Numbered from the stretch's first letter, positions 43,762-53,351 are shown. The stretch is 64,000 bases of DNA from Haloplanus natans DSM 17983 (GCF_000427685.1 NZ_KE386573.1:3146938-3210937), one strand, 5' to 3'. Translations and numbers: made by a program. The notes: generated by a model from the sequence alone, not told the origin.

Positions 43762-44331
43762 ATGTACATCGGCCGATTCATCGTCGTCGGACCGGGCGTC
43801 GGCGCCTACCGCGTCTCGTCCCGGTCGTTCCCGAACCGACGGATCGTCGAGCGCGAGGGCACCCTCACCGTGGCGCCGACGCCGGACGCCCCGGAGACGG
43901 ACAACCCGTACATCGCCTACAACTGCGTCCGGGAGAGCGAAGGGCGGGCAGTGCTGGGGAACGGCTCCCACGTCGATCCGGTGACCGAGAAGCTGGATCT
44001 GGGGTATCCCGCCCGCGACGCGCTGGCGACGGCGCTGCTCTCGCTCGACTACGAGAGAGACGACTACGACACGCCCCGCATCGCGGGCGTGATCGGGGCC
44101 GACGCAGCGACGGTCGGTATCGTCCGCCGGGACGCTTTGCTGGTCGAAGCGGTCGACGGGCCGAGTCTCGTCGCCACGTACGAGGAAGACGATCCGCGGG
44201 CGTTCGACTTCGACGCCACCGACGCGGCCGAGGCGGCCCGCGAGGCGTACGACCTCGACTTCGAACACGCGGTCTGTGCGGCGGGGGTCGCCGTCGACGA
44301 CGGCGTGACGACGAGCATCGTCAACGACTAG
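43762..44331 (+). CDS. purO: archaeal IMP cyclohydrolase
   Basis: This 189-residue PurO catalyses the last step of purine synthesis, FAICAR to IMP, in archaea lacking the PurH cyclohydrolase. Signatures: [53 protein letters not shown] and DTPRIAGVI. Full length. Ends four bases into the convergent membrane-protein gene. Confidence 0.93.
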   Translation: MYIGRFIVVGPGVGAYRVSSRSFPNRRIVEREGTLTVAPTPDAPETDNPYIAYNCVRESEGRAVLGNGSHVDPVTEKLDLGYPARDALATALLSLDYERDDYDTPRIAGVIGADAATVGIVRRDALLVEAVDGPSLVATYEEDDPRAFDFDATDAAEAAREAYDLDFEHAVCAAGVAVDDGVTTSIVND

Positions 44332-44771
44332 GACCGCTCCCGCTTCCGGCGCGCGGTGGGGACCGGGCGGACCACGCCGAACAGAAGGCGGTTGGCGGCG
44401 GAGCCGACACCGAGGCCGTAGAGGACGAGCGGAACCGCGCCGACGAAGGACTCGGTAGTCACCACGGCCCAGACGACCCCGGCCATGGCGAGGACACCGG
44501 CACCATACAGCAGGTAGAGGCCGGCACGGCTGCGATCCGAGGCGGCGGTCAGGAGTCCCCATCCGAGCGCCACGGGCGGGACGGGCCACCAGCCGGTCGG
44601 GGGGAGGGCGACGGTCGTAAGCATCGACGCGGTGACGAACGTCGCACAGGCGATGCCCAACTCCGTACGGACGATCCGCCCGTCGATGTCGTCGTCCGGA
44701 TCGGAGGCGGCGGGAGGGTCGGAGACGGGAACGGTCACGGCGTCCCCTACGGCGATAGGCGTGGTAAGCAT
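44328..44771 (-). CDS. small four-helix membrane protein
   Basis: This 147-residue protein has about four hydrophobic helices ([79 protein letters not shown]). It ends in a basic tail [13 protein letters not shown]. No known family. ATG at 44771, divergent from the phosphoesterase gene 51 bp away. Confidence 0.7.
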   Translation of the reverse strand: MLTTPIAVGDAVTVPVSDPPAASDPDDDIDGRIVRTELGIACATFVTASMLTTVALPPTGWWPVPPVALGWGLLTAASDRSRAGLYLLYGAGVLAMAGVVWAVVTTESFVGAVPLVLYGLGVGSAANRLLFGVVRPVPTARRKRERS

Positions 44772-44822
44772 TGGGTCGAGGTCACGACAAGGCCTAACCT
44801 CCCGGGACCCACACGGACGGGT

Positions 44823-45500
44823 ATGCGCCTCGGCGTCATCTCCGACGTACACGCCAACCGGGTCGCCCTCGAAGCCGTCCTCGACGACATGCCAGCCGTG
44901 GACCGACTGGTGTGTGCCGGCGACGTTGTCGGATACAACCCGTGGCCGGCCGACTGCGTCGCGGCGATTCGCGAGCGGTCGATTCCGACCGTGATGGGCA
45001 ACCACGACCGGGCCGTCGCCGACGAGACGCCGTTCCGATTCAACTCGATGGCGGCGGCGGGCGTCGACCACGCGCGCGAACGGTTGGACGACGACGCCCT
45101 GTCGTGGTTGGGCGACCTGCCCCCCGAACGAACCGTCGCGGACGGGCGGGTAAAACTCGTCCACGGCCACCCGGACGACCCGGACCGCTACACCTACCCC
45201 GAGGAGTTCTCGGCGCGGATGCTAGACGGCGAGGACCTCCTCGTGACGGGTCACACCCACGTCCAGGGCCATCGCGTCTTCGACGGCGGGGTGGTGATGA
45301 ATCCGGGGAGCGTCGGACAACCGCGGGACGACGACCCGAAGGCGGGCTACGCGGTCGTCGAGTTGGGCGACAGCACGGGTGGCGACGCGGTCACCGTCGA
45401 GGAGCGACGGGTGGCGTACGACATCGACGCGGTCATCGCGGCGGTGGAGGAGGCGGGGTTGCCGACGCGGATCGGCACGCGGCTACTAGAGGGACGTTGA
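44823..45500 (+). CDS. YfcE/MJ0936-type metallophosphoesterase
   Basis: This 225-residue calcineurin-like phosphodiesterase has all metal motifs present: GVISDVHAN, AGDVVGYNP, MGNHDRAV, LVHGHP and VTGHTHVQ, then VVMNPGSVGQPRD. The family hydrolyses phosphodiesters with Mn2+ or Fe; substrate unknown. The TGA stop is the first base triplet of a solo IS605 right end (TTGACATCC), so the native C-terminus may have been trimmed. Confidence 0.92.
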   Translation: MRLGVISDVHANRVALEAVLDDMPAVDRLVCAGDVVGYNPWPADCVAAIRERSIPTVMGNHDRAVADETPFRFNSMAAAGVDHARERLDDDALSWLGDLPPERTVADGRVKLVHGHPDDPDRYTYPEEFSARMLDGEDLLVTGHTHVQGHRVFDGGVVMNPGSVGQPRDDDPKAGYAVVELGDSTGGDAVTVEERRVAYDIDAVIAAVEEAGLPTRIGTRLLEGR

Positions 45501-45535
45501 CATCCTCCCCGCCCTGAAGGGCGGGGCTTTCTCCT
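45498..45535 (-). mobile_element. solo IS200/IS605 (TnpB-type) right end
   Basis: Read on the minus strand: stem CCCCGCCC/GGGCGGGG with tetraloop, then GAGGATGTCAA. Same TCAA terminus as the end at 6557. No TnpB frame is present, and a gene stop codon again lies inside the terminal TTGA. Confidence 0.6.
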
Positions 45536-45558
45536 TGCACTTCGGTAATCGAACCGGG

Positions 45559-45931
45559 TACTGTTTAGATTAGCGTACTTGGATTGGGGACACCTCGAAA
45601 GCCCCGACTCGCTGGAGTCGGGGGCCTCGCTGCGGTCCTCGGCCTCCGGCCTGCGGTCCTTGCGTTGGCCGCCTTCCTCCAGCAGCGAGGGAGCAAAGCT
45701 CCCTCGGGCAATCGGGCGGCTCCGCCGCCCGATGACGAGTCGCCCCTTTCAGTCCCGCCCGGCGGCGGCCGGTTGGCCAGCCGATGCGGGTGGGACTGAA
45801 AGGGGCCGGCGTCTCGGCGAACCCGGACGACGCAAGCACCGCAACGCAGTGAGGAGCGCAGCGAGTCCTGGGAGCCGAGACGCCGGGGGCTTTCGAGGTG
45901 GTCCCGGTTTCACAGGCTTATCTAAACACTA
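45559..45931. mobile_element. 373-bp MITE-like element with 15-bp terminal inverted repeats
   Basis: Ends TACTGTTTAGATTAG and CTTATCTAAACACTA pair at 13 of 15 positions. Inside, a second pair (CACCTCGAAAGCCCC / GGGGCTTTCGAGGTG) and a third (CCCCTTTCAGTCCCGCCC against GGGTGGGACTGAAAGGGG) nest symmetrically. It codes for no acidic protein. The layout is that of a non-autonomous, highly folded mobile element. Confidence 0.7.
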
Positions 45932-45980
45932 CTTCGAACCGCGCCCGAAGGGATTTTGCGGCGGCTTTCGAAGGAGAGCC

Positions 45981-46673
45981 ATGGTCCTCCCGCTGGAGAT
46001 GGGGTGGCGGTATCTGCTGTTCGAGAACTGGCCGGTCGATCCGGTCGTGATGGACGCCCACCTCCCCGAGGGGCTGGCTCCCGATACGCACGACGGATCG
46101 GCGTGGCTCTCGGTCGTTCCGTTCACCAACGTCGCCGTCCGGCCGAAGGGCCTTCCCGACGCAGTCGGGGTTCGGTTGCCCGAACTGAACCTCCGGACGT
46201 ACGTGAGACGCGACGGCGTCCCCAGCGTCTACTTCTTTAGCCTCGATGCGCAGGGAGTAGCGAGCGTGATCGGTGCGCGCCTCTTCCATCACCTCCCGTA
46301 CTACTACGCGCGCATCTCGCTGACGGGGGCGGACGGTCACGTCCGATTCGAGAGTCGGCGGCGACATCCGGGCGAGCGGCCCGCACACTACGAGGCGACG
46401 TACCGACCGACCGGCGACCCGTTCACGGCGCCCGAGGACCCCCTCGCGGCGTTTCTCGTCGAGCGGTATCGGTTCTACACGCAGGCACAGGACGGGTCGA
46501 TCCGCTATACGGACGTGGCCCACGAACCGTGGACGCTGTATCCCGCCGTCGCGGAGGTAGGGACGAACACGCTCCTCGCGGCCCACGGCTTCGCGCGACC
46601 CGACGGGGAGCCGGTGTACTACTACAGCCCGGGGCTGGATGTCGTCGCGTCGCTGAGCAAGCGGGCGGAGTGA
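45981..46673 (+). CDS. DUF2071 (YqjF-like) protein
   Basis: This 230-residue protein of the DUF2071/YqjF family opens PLEMGWRYLLFENWPVDPVVMDAHLPEGL. Later motifs are AWLSVVPFTNVAVRPKGLP, LRTYVRRDGVPSVYFFSLDA and FHHLPYYYARISL. Family function is unknown (acetoacetate-decarboxylase-like fold). The ATG is preceded by AAGGAGAG, an unusually good ribosome-binding site, and lies 50 bp after the MITE. Confidence 0.88.
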   Translation: MVLPLEMGWRYLLFENWPVDPVVMDAHLPEGLAPDTHDGSAWLSVVPFTNVAVRPKGLPDAVGVRLPELNLRTYVRRDGVPSVYFFSLDAQGVASVIGARLFHHLPYYYARISLTGADGHVRFESRRRHPGERPAHYEATYRPTGDPFTAPEDPLAAFLVERYRFYTQAQDGSIRYTDVAHEPWTLYPAVAEVGTNTLLAAHGFARPDGEPVYYYSPGLDVVASLSKRAE

Positions 46674-46706
46674 AAAACGGGACCGGGGGACGGGTCGGCG
46701 CGACCG

Positions 46707-47888
46707 TCAGAGCGTCTGTTCTTGGACGATTTCGAGCGTCCGCTCGCGGTCGTCCCAGCTGACGAAGATGGCGACGGAGGTGGCGGAGGTGATGAGGTCG
46801 TGGATGTTGATGCCGGCCTCGGAGACGGGCTGGACGATGTCGAGGATGATGCCGGGGCGGTTGGGGAGTTCGCCGCCGGTCACCCGGATGACGGCGTAGT
46901 TGCTCTCGACGGTCACGGAGGAAAGCGTCTCGTCGTCGACCACCTGTTCGTGGAGGATATACTCGGCGTCCTCGGCCAGATCCTCGTTGACGTAGAAGGT
47001 GACCGAGTCCATGCCGCTGGCGACGGCGTCGATGTTGATGTCCTCGCTCCGGAGCGCCTGCGCGAGGTCGGCGAGGATGCCCGGCCGGTTCCGCAGGGCG
47101 CGGCCGGCGACGGTGATGCAGGCGAGGGGTTCGTCCTGCATATCGATGAGGTTCTGGAACTGCCCCTCGATTTTCGTCCCGCCGGTCAGCAGGTCGCCAT
47201 GCTGGTAGTGGACGACCCGAACCGACAGATCCTCGTCTTTGTACGAGAGGGCGCTGGGTGCGACCACCTCGGCGCCACGAAAGGAGAGGTTCCGGAGTTC
47301 GTCGACGGTGATGTGGCCGACGTTGCGGGCGCCCTCGACGACCCGGGGGTCGCCGGTCATCACCCCTTCGACGTCGGTGACGATGACGACTTCGTCGGCG
47401 TCCATGAACTTCCCGAGCATGACGGCGGTGGTGTCGCTGCCGCCGCGACCGAGCGTCGTCACCGTGCCATCGAGGGTCTGGGCGAGAAAGCCCGTGATGA
47501 CGGGGACGACGTGATCGAGGTCCGCGGCGAGCGCTTGCGCGCGTTTCAGCGTCTCCTCGGCGTCCACCTCGCCGTACTCGTCGGTGATGATCGGCCACGC
47601 CTCGCTGCCGGGTTCGAGGAAGGTGGCCTCGACACCGCGGGAGCGAAGCGCCGCCTTCAGCATCCGGACGCTGGTCCGCTCGCCCATGCTGACGATTTCG
47701 GCGCGGTCGGCGTCGTCCGCCTCGAAGGTGATTTCCTCTAAGAGTTCGTCGGTGGTCGACCCCATCGCGCTGGCGACGATGGCGACTTCGTGGCCCGCTT
47801 CGACCGCCTTGGCGACGGTGTCGGCCGCGCGCTCGATCCGGTCGCCACTCCCGAGCGACGTGCCGCCGAACTTCGCGACTACGCGCAT
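46707..47888 (-). CDS. lysC: aspartate kinase
   Basis: This 393-residue aspartokinase phosphorylates aspartate, the first step to lysine, threonine and methionine. Kinase domain: VVAKFGGTSLGSGDRI, VASAMGSTTDELLE, SMGERTSVRML, ITGFLAQTLDGTVTTLGRGGSDTTAVML and TDVEGVMTGDPR. Two ACT domains follow (~270-393; ITVAGRALRNRPGILADLAQAL, VTGGELPNRPGIILDIVQPV), so it is probably feedback-regulated. Full length, monocistronic. Confidence 0.95.
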   Translation of the reverse strand: MRVVAKFGGTSLGSGDRIERAADTVAKAVEAGHEVAIVASAMGSTTDELLEEITFEADDADRAEIVSMGERTSVRMLKAALRSRGVEATFLEPGSEAWPIITDEYGEVDAEETLKRAQALAADLDHVVPVITGFLAQTLDGTVTTLGRGGSDTTAVMLGKFMDADEVVIVTDVEGVMTGDPRVVEGARNVGHITVDELRNLSFRGAEVVAPSALSYKDEDLSVRVVHYQHGDLLTGGTKIEGQFQNLIDMQDEPLACITVAGRALRNRPGILADLAQALRSEDINIDAVASGMDSVTFYVNEDLAEDAEYILHEQVVDDETLSSVTVESNYAVIRVTGGELPNRPGIILDIVQPVSEAGINIHDLITSATSVAIFVSWDDRERTLEIVQEQTL

Positions 47889-48230
47889 CGCGGCGCCTCC
47901 ACGATGTGGGACGGGTGTTCAGGCATGGCCGGTGGTAGCGAGATGGACCGTAATAACTGTGTTCACTTATCACGCAGACCGGAGCGGACGGCGACCGCAG
48001 GAGGCCTTTTGTGCGTTGTCGTCAATATATTAACACTTGATGGATTTCAAATGAGTGACCGAATCGGGTCGAACACGAGGACCGACTGAAACAGCCCCAG
48101 ATCCGCGGCGACGACGGCGAACCGCCTCACGAACGACGTGGTCGACGAACGGGCGAAAAGCCCCGAGTACAACCGTCGCCGTCGTCATCGAAACCGGGAG
48201 CCGGAACTCGGGGACGGCGGCCGACGACTG
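47889..48230. other. intergenic region upstream of aspartate kinase
   Basis: Holds an AT-rich promoter-like patch (47950-47970; TAATAACTGTGTTCAC) for lysC and a second AT patch (48015-48045), but no ORF of credible composition. Runs into the palindrome at 48231. Confidence 0.4.
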
Positions 48231-48312
48231 ATAGTGTTTATCGTAACTGTGTACCGGTGGTTCGTCAAAACGGGTCGGCGAACCACCGGTGGTGACTTAC
48301 AATACTCACTAT
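48231..48312 (+). repeat. palindromic repeat, family A (copy 4)
   Basis: ATAGTGTTTATCGTAA, box CTGTGT, arm ACCGGTGGTTCGTC, loop, partner GGCGAACCACCGGT, box GGTGAC, TTACAATACTCACTAT. Inner arm is nearly identical to copy 3 (11228), and outer ends pair as ATAGTG / CACTAT. Confidence 0.85.
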
Positions 48313-48374
48313 GACCGGGTCGTCCCGGCCACCCCGGAGCGAGTGTTTAAACGGTTGCCGTACCAACGAGCCGT

Positions 48375-48809
48375 ATGGAGATACGAGACGCGTTCGAGGC
48401 CGACGCCGACGCGCTCTCGGCCATCGCGGACGTGCCGGCGGACGTGATTCGGAACCTCATCCACGACCGGACGGTCCGGGTCGCCCAGCGGGGGGCGACG
48501 ACGCCGGGACCGAACGCGGACGCGGCCGACACGACCGACGACCGGGACGTGGCCGGGTTCGTCAGCTTCGACGTGCGCGACGGCACCGTTCACGTGACGC
48601 AGTTGGCGGGGACCGCGGCGGCCTGTGAACGGCTCCTCGCCGAACCCGTCCGGTTCGCAACGGGCGAAGGCATGACCGTCGAACTCCTGGCTATCGAGGA
48701 CGACGAGACGATCAGGGAGGCGGCCGAGGCCGCCGGCTTCGAGCGTGCGGGCACCGGGCCGGCGTTCGACGGGCAGTCGACGGTGAAATACCGCCTCGAT
48801 CCCGCCTAG
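48375..48809 (+). CDS. GNAT-like N-acetyltransferase
   Basis: This 144-residue protein with a GNAT-like fold opens MEIRDAFEADADALSAIADVPADVI. The rest includes VAGFVSFDVRDGTVHVTQLAG (beta4/5) and IREAAEAAGFERAGTGPAF (C-terminal helix and strand). The acetyl-CoA R/Q-x-x-G-x-G/A loop is degenerate (EPVRFATGEGM), so activity is uncertain. Its stop overlaps that of the DNA polymerase D gene. Confidence 0.7.
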   Translation: MEIRDAFEADADALSAIADVPADVIRNLIHDRTVRVAQRGATTPGPNADAADTTDDRDVAGFVSFDVRDGTVHVTQLAGTAAACERLLAEPVRFATGEGMTVELLAIEDDETIREAAEAAGFERAGTGPAFDGQSTVKYRLDPA

Positions 48810-50452
48810 GCGAACTTCCGGACGGTCAGATCGAGGGTGTCGAGGTCGACGATGGGCGCAAAGCCCGCGTCGGGATCGATGTTGACGCTCTTCTGGAATT
48901 CGGTCTGGGCCTGCCAGCAACCGCTGTTGACCGCGAGGACGTTGTGGTACTTGCCGTAACCGAGTTTGTGCACGTGACCCGTATGGAAGACGTCGGGCAC
49001 GTCGTCGAGGACGAGGTAGTCCCGGTCCTCCGGAGCGAGGCGCATGTGCCCGCCGTATTTCGGGGCGACGTGGCGTTTCTTCAGGAGCTGATACATCGCC
49101 CGGTGTGGGTGGTCGTAGCTCGCCTTCTCCTCGGGGAGTTCGGCGATCACCTCGTCGAGGGAGACGCCGTGGTACATCAAGACGGAGACGCCCTCGATGG
49201 TGACCGTGGATGGGTTGCCGACGATACGCGGGTCGTGGGCGGACATGATCTCCCGGAGTTCCTCGTCGAAGCCCGGCTGCGGTTCGGCGAGCCGTACCGC
49301 GTCGTGGTTACCGGGGATCATCACGATCTTCAGGTCGCCGGGCACCTCCTTCAGATGCTCCGAGAAGCGGTCGTACTGGTCGTAGATGTCGACGATGTCG
49401 AGTTCCTCGTCCTGGTTGGGGTAGACGCCGACGCCCTCGACCATGTCGCCGGCGATCAGGAGATACTCGACGGCGGCGGCCTCGTCGGTGTGGAGCCAGT
49501 CGGCGAAGCGACCCCAGGCGTCGGCCATGAACTCCTGACTGCCGACGTGCACGTCGGAGACGAGCGCCGCCTGAACCGGTCGGTCGGCGGTCGAAGGCGA
49601 GTACGTCCGCGGCACGTCCGGGAAGTGGAGGGCGTCGACGAAGACGATGCCCGCGTCGTCGGAGAGGGTGCCCTCGACGGCGATACACTCGTCCAACAGG
49701 AGTTCGTCGACGAGGCCGGCGATGTCGCGATCCTTCGTGATCAGACAGGGGAACGTGCCGGTCGTGTCCTCGAGTTCGACGATCCAGTGACCGTTGGCCG
49801 AGGAGCGCACGTCGTTGACGAGGCCGATCATCGCGGCGTCGCTCCCGCCGGGCATGTCGGCGACGGCCGACGCGGGCCGGTGGTTCACCCGGCCACGGAG
49901 TTTGCCCGAGAGCGTCTCGTACCGGTCCCGGAAGACGGAGACGAAGTCGCCGTACTCGCCGGTTCCGGTACTGCGGCCAGTGATGTCGCCCGCGACGGAG
50001 ACGTCGCGGGCGGGGGGGTCGGCGTCCGCCGGGTCGTCGCCGTCCGAAATCGGGGTCGTCGTGGCCGGGGCCGACTCCCCGTTCTCGTCCGTGCGAGACC
50101 CCTTCGTTTCAACTGGAACGTCGGCGTCCGAAGTGCCGGGCTGCGTCGGAGTGGCTGGAGTCGAAACGGAGGGGTGTTGGGTCGTGGCGTCGGGGGAGTC
50201 CTCCGTGGTGGCGTCATCGGTTGACGCGTCGGCGGGCGTGGCTGCGGCCGGGGCGTCCGTCCCCGCATCGAACGTCGCGCGGACGTGGGCCGCGGTGAGA
50301 CGGAGGGCGTCGTCCGGCGCCGTCTCGACGGCAGCGTCGAGGGCAGCCGCCGGGTTCGAGGCGCCCGCGAGGAGGGTCACGGCCTCACGTTCGGCGTTGT
50401 AACCGCGGCGGGCGAGTTCGCGAACGATGCGCGCGGGCGTCTCCAGAGGCAC
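48806..50452 (-). CDS. polD1: DNA polymerase D small subunit (DP1), exonuclease
   Basis: This 548-residue proofreading subunit of euryarchaeal PolD has an N-terminal helical domain and a long acidic Thr/Ala linker (~75-170). The OB fold contains GLVNDVRSSANGHWIVELEDTTGTFPCLI, and the Mre11-like phosphoesterase has ALVSDVHVGSQ, IAGDMVEG, PGNHDAVR, MYHGVS and VFHTGHVHKLG. GTG start at 50452; longer frames read through non-coding sequence. Its position next to orc1 and signal peptidase is a conserved haloarchaeal arrangement. Confidence 0.94.
   Translation of the reverse strand: MPLETPARIVRELARRGYNAEREAVTLLAGASNPAAALDAAVETAPDDALRLTAAHVRATFDAGTDAPAAATPADASTDDATTEDSPDATTQHPSVSTPATPTQPGTSDADVPVETKGSRTDENGESAPATTTPISDGDDPADADPPARDVSVAGDITGRSTGTGEYGDFVSVFRDRYETLSGKLRGRVNHRPASAVADMPGGSDAAMIGLVNDVRSSANGHWIVELEDTTGTFPCLITKDRDIAGLVDELLLDECIAVEGTLSDDAGIVFVDALHFPDVPRTYSPSTADRPVQAALVSDVHVGSQEFMADAWGRFADWLHTDEAAAVEYLLIAGDMVEGVGVYPNQDEELDIVDIYDQYDRFSEHLKEVPGDLKIVMIPGNHDAVRLAEPQPGFDEELREIMSAHDPRIVGNPSTVTIEGVSVLMYHGVSLDEVIAELPEEKASYDHPHRAMYQLLKKRHVAPKYGGHMRLAPEDRDYLVLDDVPDVFHTGHVHKLGYGKYHNVLAVNSGCWQAQTEFQKSVNIDPDAGFAPIVDLDTLDLTVRKFA
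50099..50118. repeat. ORB-like sequence inside the DP1 coding region
   Basis: CCCCTTCGTTTCAACTGGAA resembles the origin elements at 53155 and 53352 at about 17 of 20 positions, within the DP1 linker (residues VETKGS on the coding strand). May be a secondary Orc1 site or chance in a low-constraint linker. Confidence 0.45.
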
Positions 50453-50531
50453 AGGAGAGGGTCGGTCGGTTCGGGCAAAAGCGTGCCGGAAGTCCAGAAG
50501 CTTCAACTCGGGGGGCCGCAAACGGGAACCG

Positions 50532-51281
50532 ATGAGCGCCGACGACGGCCCGCGGCCGCCGGACACCGACGACGGCCGGGGGTCGACGGGACCGGTGAGA
50601 CGGATACTGACGGCGACGAACGGCCCGCTCCTGGTGGTGCGCGAGACGGCGTTGAGCGTCGGCGCCGTCGCCGTCATCGGGGTACTTCTCTTTGCCATCA
50701 GCGGTGTCTGGCCGCCGATGGTCGCCGTGGAGAGCGGGAGCATGGAGCCACATATGCAGAAAGGCGACCTGGTCTTCATCACCGACGCCGGTCGGTTCGC
50801 CCCCGACGCCGCCCATGGGGACACCGGCGTCGTCCCCCGGGACGTGGCCCGCGACGTGGGCTACTGGAAGTTCGGCGCACACGGTTCGGTCATCGTCTAC
50901 GACAACCCCCGCGACGCCGGCCCACCGGTGATCCACCGCGCACAGTTCTGGGTCGCGGACGGGGAGAACTGGTACGACCGGGCCGACCCCGACCACGTGA
51001 GCGCGAGCGACTGCGAGGAGATGCCCAACTGCCCGGCGCCACACGCGGGATTCGTGACCAAAGGCGACGCCAACGGGGAGTACGATCAGGTCAACGGCAT
51101 CAGCGACCCCGTCAAACCCGGCTGGATCGTCGGCGTCGCGCGCGTCAGAATCCCGTATCTGGGCTGGGTCCGACTCGGCGTCTCGGGGGTCGTCCTCGAT
51201 ACGACCTCCGAGATGGAGACGGACGGAGCCGTCGAACGGGTGGCTGTCGACGGGGCGACCGTCGCGACGGCGGCGGCGTAG
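50532..51281 (+). CDS. archaeal signal peptidase I (Sec11 type)
   Basis: This 249-residue membrane protease has one N-terminal helix (TALSVGAVAVIGVLLFAISGVW), catalytic serine in VAVESGSMEPHMQKGD, histidine in PPVIHRAQ (archaeal/eukaryotic His instead of Lys), and the Asp region GFVTKGDANGEYDQV. It cleaves Sec signal peptides outside the membrane. Divergent from DP1 by 79 bp. Confidence 0.93.
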   Translation: MSADDGPRPPDTDDGRGSTGPVRRILTATNGPLLVVRETALSVGAVAVIGVLLFAISGVWPPMVAVESGSMEPHMQKGDLVFITDAGRFAPDAAHGDTGVVPRDVARDVGYWKFGAHGSVIVYDNPRDAGPPVIHRAQFWVADGENWYDRADPDHVSASDCEEMPNCPAPHAGFVTKGDANGEYDQVNGISDPVKPGWIVGVARVRIPYLGWVRLGVSGVVLDTTSEMETDGAVERVAVDGATVATAAA

Positions 51282-51347
51282 GTTCGGCGGCGAGGCGAGG
51301 CGTCTCCGAGGTGGGGTTTTATTGATCGAAGCGTGCCTACACGAACG

Positions 51348-52874
51348 TCAGTTATCGAAGCGTGCCTGCACGAACGGCTGGGCGTTCTCGATGTCGCCGA
51401 GGCGGGAGTCGGAGAGCAGGACGGCCTCGGTCTCCTCGACGGGCACCGAGAGGCTGATCTCCTTCGTGCGACCGTACCGGCCCTTCGAGACGACGACGGC
51501 GTTGACGATGCCGAGCATGTCGAGTTCGGAGATGAGGTCGGTGACCCGACGCTGTGTGAGCACGTCGGCGTCGATCTCCTCGCACAGGCGCTTGTAGATG
51601 TTGTACACCTCGCCGGTGTTGATGTTGTGGACGCCGTTCTTTTCGAGGAGGATGATCGCAAAGAGGACGATTTTCGACTGGGTCGGGAGGGTGCGAACCA
51701 CCTCGACCACTCGATCGAGTTCGATCTTGTCCTGGGCCTTCCGGACGTGTTCCTCCTCGACGGTGTCGGCCTGCCCGCGTTCGGCGAGTTCGCCGGCGGT
51801 GCGGAGGAGGTCGAGGGCACGCCGGGCGTCGCCGTGTTCCTGCGCCGCGAAGGCGGCACAGAGAGGGATGACGTCCTCGGTGAGCGCGCCGCTTTTGAAC
51901 GCCACGTCGGCGCGGTGCTGGAGGATGTCCCGTAGTTGGTTGGCATCGTAGGGCGGGAAGACGATTTCCTCCTCGCCGAGGCTCGATTTGACGCGGGGAT
52001 CGAGGAAGTCGGTGAACTTCAGGTCGTTCGAGATGCCCATGATCGAGATACGGGAGTTGTCGAGTTCGGAGTTCATCCGCGAGAGGTTGTAGAGGGTGTC
52101 GTCGCCGGATTTCTCCACGAGTTTGTCGATTTCGTCGAGCATGATGACGACGACGCGTTCGTGGTAGTCGACCGCCTCGAAGAAGGAACTGTAGACGCGA
52201 TCGGTCGGCCACCCCGTCATCGGGACGGGTTCCATCTCCTCGCGGTCCGTCTCGAGCGTCTCGATCCGGTCGTCGAGGGCATCGAGGGAGTCGAACTGGG
52301 CGTCGGCCAGGGCCGAGCCGCCGTCGGTGACCGCCGACCGTAGATCGGTCAGTTCGTCGACGCGGTTCTCGATGACGGCCCGATTCTTCTCGATGAACTT
52401 GTTCGCGAGCTGGGCCAGCACGCGATACTGCGTGTCGGTTACTTCGCAGTTGATGTACTCGACCTCACAGGGGACGTCGTACTTCTGGGAAGTGGATTCG
52501 AGTTCCTTGCTGACGAACTTCGCGCTCGCCGTCTTGCCTGTCCCCGTCTTCCCGTAGATGAGGATGTTCGACGGCGTATCGCCCCGGAGCGCCGAGACGA
52601 GGATAGTCGCCATCTGGTTGATCTGCTCGTTCCGATGAGGGAGTTCGTGCGGGGTGTAGGACGGCCGCAGAACCTCCTTGTTCTCGAAGATCGGCTCCCC
52701 CGAGAGGAGGTCGTCGAACAACCCCTGGCTGTCCGCGTCCTCGTCGTCGTCGAGAACGTCGTCGATGTCGACATCGCGCGAGATGTCGGTCGTCCGATCA
52801 CGTGCGGGGGCATCGTGGAGATCCGTCTCCTCGTCGTCGGCGTAGTCGTCTGGCGGTGTGTCGTCCGAATCCAT
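51348..52874 (-). CDS. orc1: Orc1/Cdc6 replication initiator
   Basis: This 508-residue initiator has an acidic N-terminal extension (~1-55), an AAA+ module with Walker A YGKTGTGKTAS, Walker B VIMLDEIDKL and sensor MGISNDLKFTDFLDPRVKSS, plus a C-terminal winged helix (VYNIYKRLCEEIDADVLTQRRVTDLISELDMLGI). It binds the ORB elements in the adjacent intergenic region and recruits MCM. A match to the ORB consensus lies 10 bp upstream of the ATG, so it likely represses itself. A ~60-residue insert between Walker A and B (ENRVDELTDLRSAVTDGG onwards) is typical of haloarchaeal orc1. Confidence 0.95.
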   Translation of the reverse strand: MDSDDTPPDDYADDEETDLHDAPARDRTTDISRDVDIDDVLDDDEDADSQGLFDDLLSGEPIFENKEVLRPSYTPHELPHRNEQINQMATILVSALRGDTPSNILIYGKTGTGKTASAKFVSKELESTSQKYDVPCEVEYINCEVTDTQYRVLAQLANKFIEKNRAVIENRVDELTDLRSAVTDGGSALADAQFDSLDALDDRIETLETDREEMEPVPMTGWPTDRVYSSFFEAVDYHERVVVIMLDEIDKLVEKSGDDTLYNLSRMNSELDNSRISIMGISNDLKFTDFLDPRVKSSLGEEEIVFPPYDANQLRDILQHRADVAFKSGALTEDVIPLCAAFAAQEHGDARRALDLLRTAGELAERGQADTVEEEHVRKAQDKIELDRVVEVVRTLPTQSKIVLFAIILLEKNGVHNINTGEVYNIYKRLCEEIDADVLTQRRVTDLISELDMLGIVNAVVVSKGRYGRTKEISLSVPVEETEAVLLSDSRLGDIENAQPFVQARFDN

Positions 52875-52883
52875 TCGTTGAGA

Positions 52884-52903
52884 CCCCTTGGTTTCAGGTG
52901 GAA
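52884..52903. repeat. ORB element at the orc1 start
   Basis: CCCCTTGGTTTCAGGTGGAA, one of three closely matching 20-mers in this intergenic region; only 10 bp before the orc1 ATG. Confidence 0.7.
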
Positions 52904-53154
52904 GACGCGCGACGTGCCGAGGAAATTCGGTCGCCCCCGCGCCCAGGACCGATCCGGCGCGTCGAAATGATCCAGCGGAAACAGAGGTGGGGGTGGTAGA
53001 AAAACTTTCCCCTCGGTCGGCGGCGACCCCCGATTCGACTCGAAACCGTAGACTCGGTGGATCGGCCCACGAGTCGGACGGCCGTCCCGACGTGTGACCG
53101 CTCTCACACGACGTGGACGGTGGGGGTAACGTGCCCGGCACACCGACCCCCCCA

Positions 53155-53174
53155 CCCCTTCGTTTCGGGTGGAA
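53155..53174 (+). repeat. ORB element, left of the AT-rich segment
   Basis: CCCCTTCGTTTCGGGTGGAA; exact inverse of the element at 53352, preceded by a G/C string typical of ORB ends. Confidence 0.8.
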
Positions 53175-53351
53175 CGGTGTGACGGTGGGGGTGGGGGGAA
53201 AGCGAGAGGATTTGGAAAAGAAAAGCTACAAGTTACTGCACAAACAACCATATCCGTACTGCTCTACTAACTATTATTTCAAGGAGGAGTGGAGAGAGAA
53301 CTAAGCACGCGACGACCGGCGGGGCCTACCGCCTCCCGTGCCGCCCGGGTG

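Noticed and set aside
41926-44589. 887-codon minus-strand frame
   Set aside because: It is out of frame with the kinase, strongly Arg-rich, and covers purO antisense; no domain can be seen.
41895-45500. 1201-codon open frame on the plus strand
   Set aside because: Its first part runs antisense to the histidine kinase and is a GC-rich shadow frame with Arg/Gly/Asp bias. Only the last 225 codons (44823-45500) are a real gene, the phosphoesterase.
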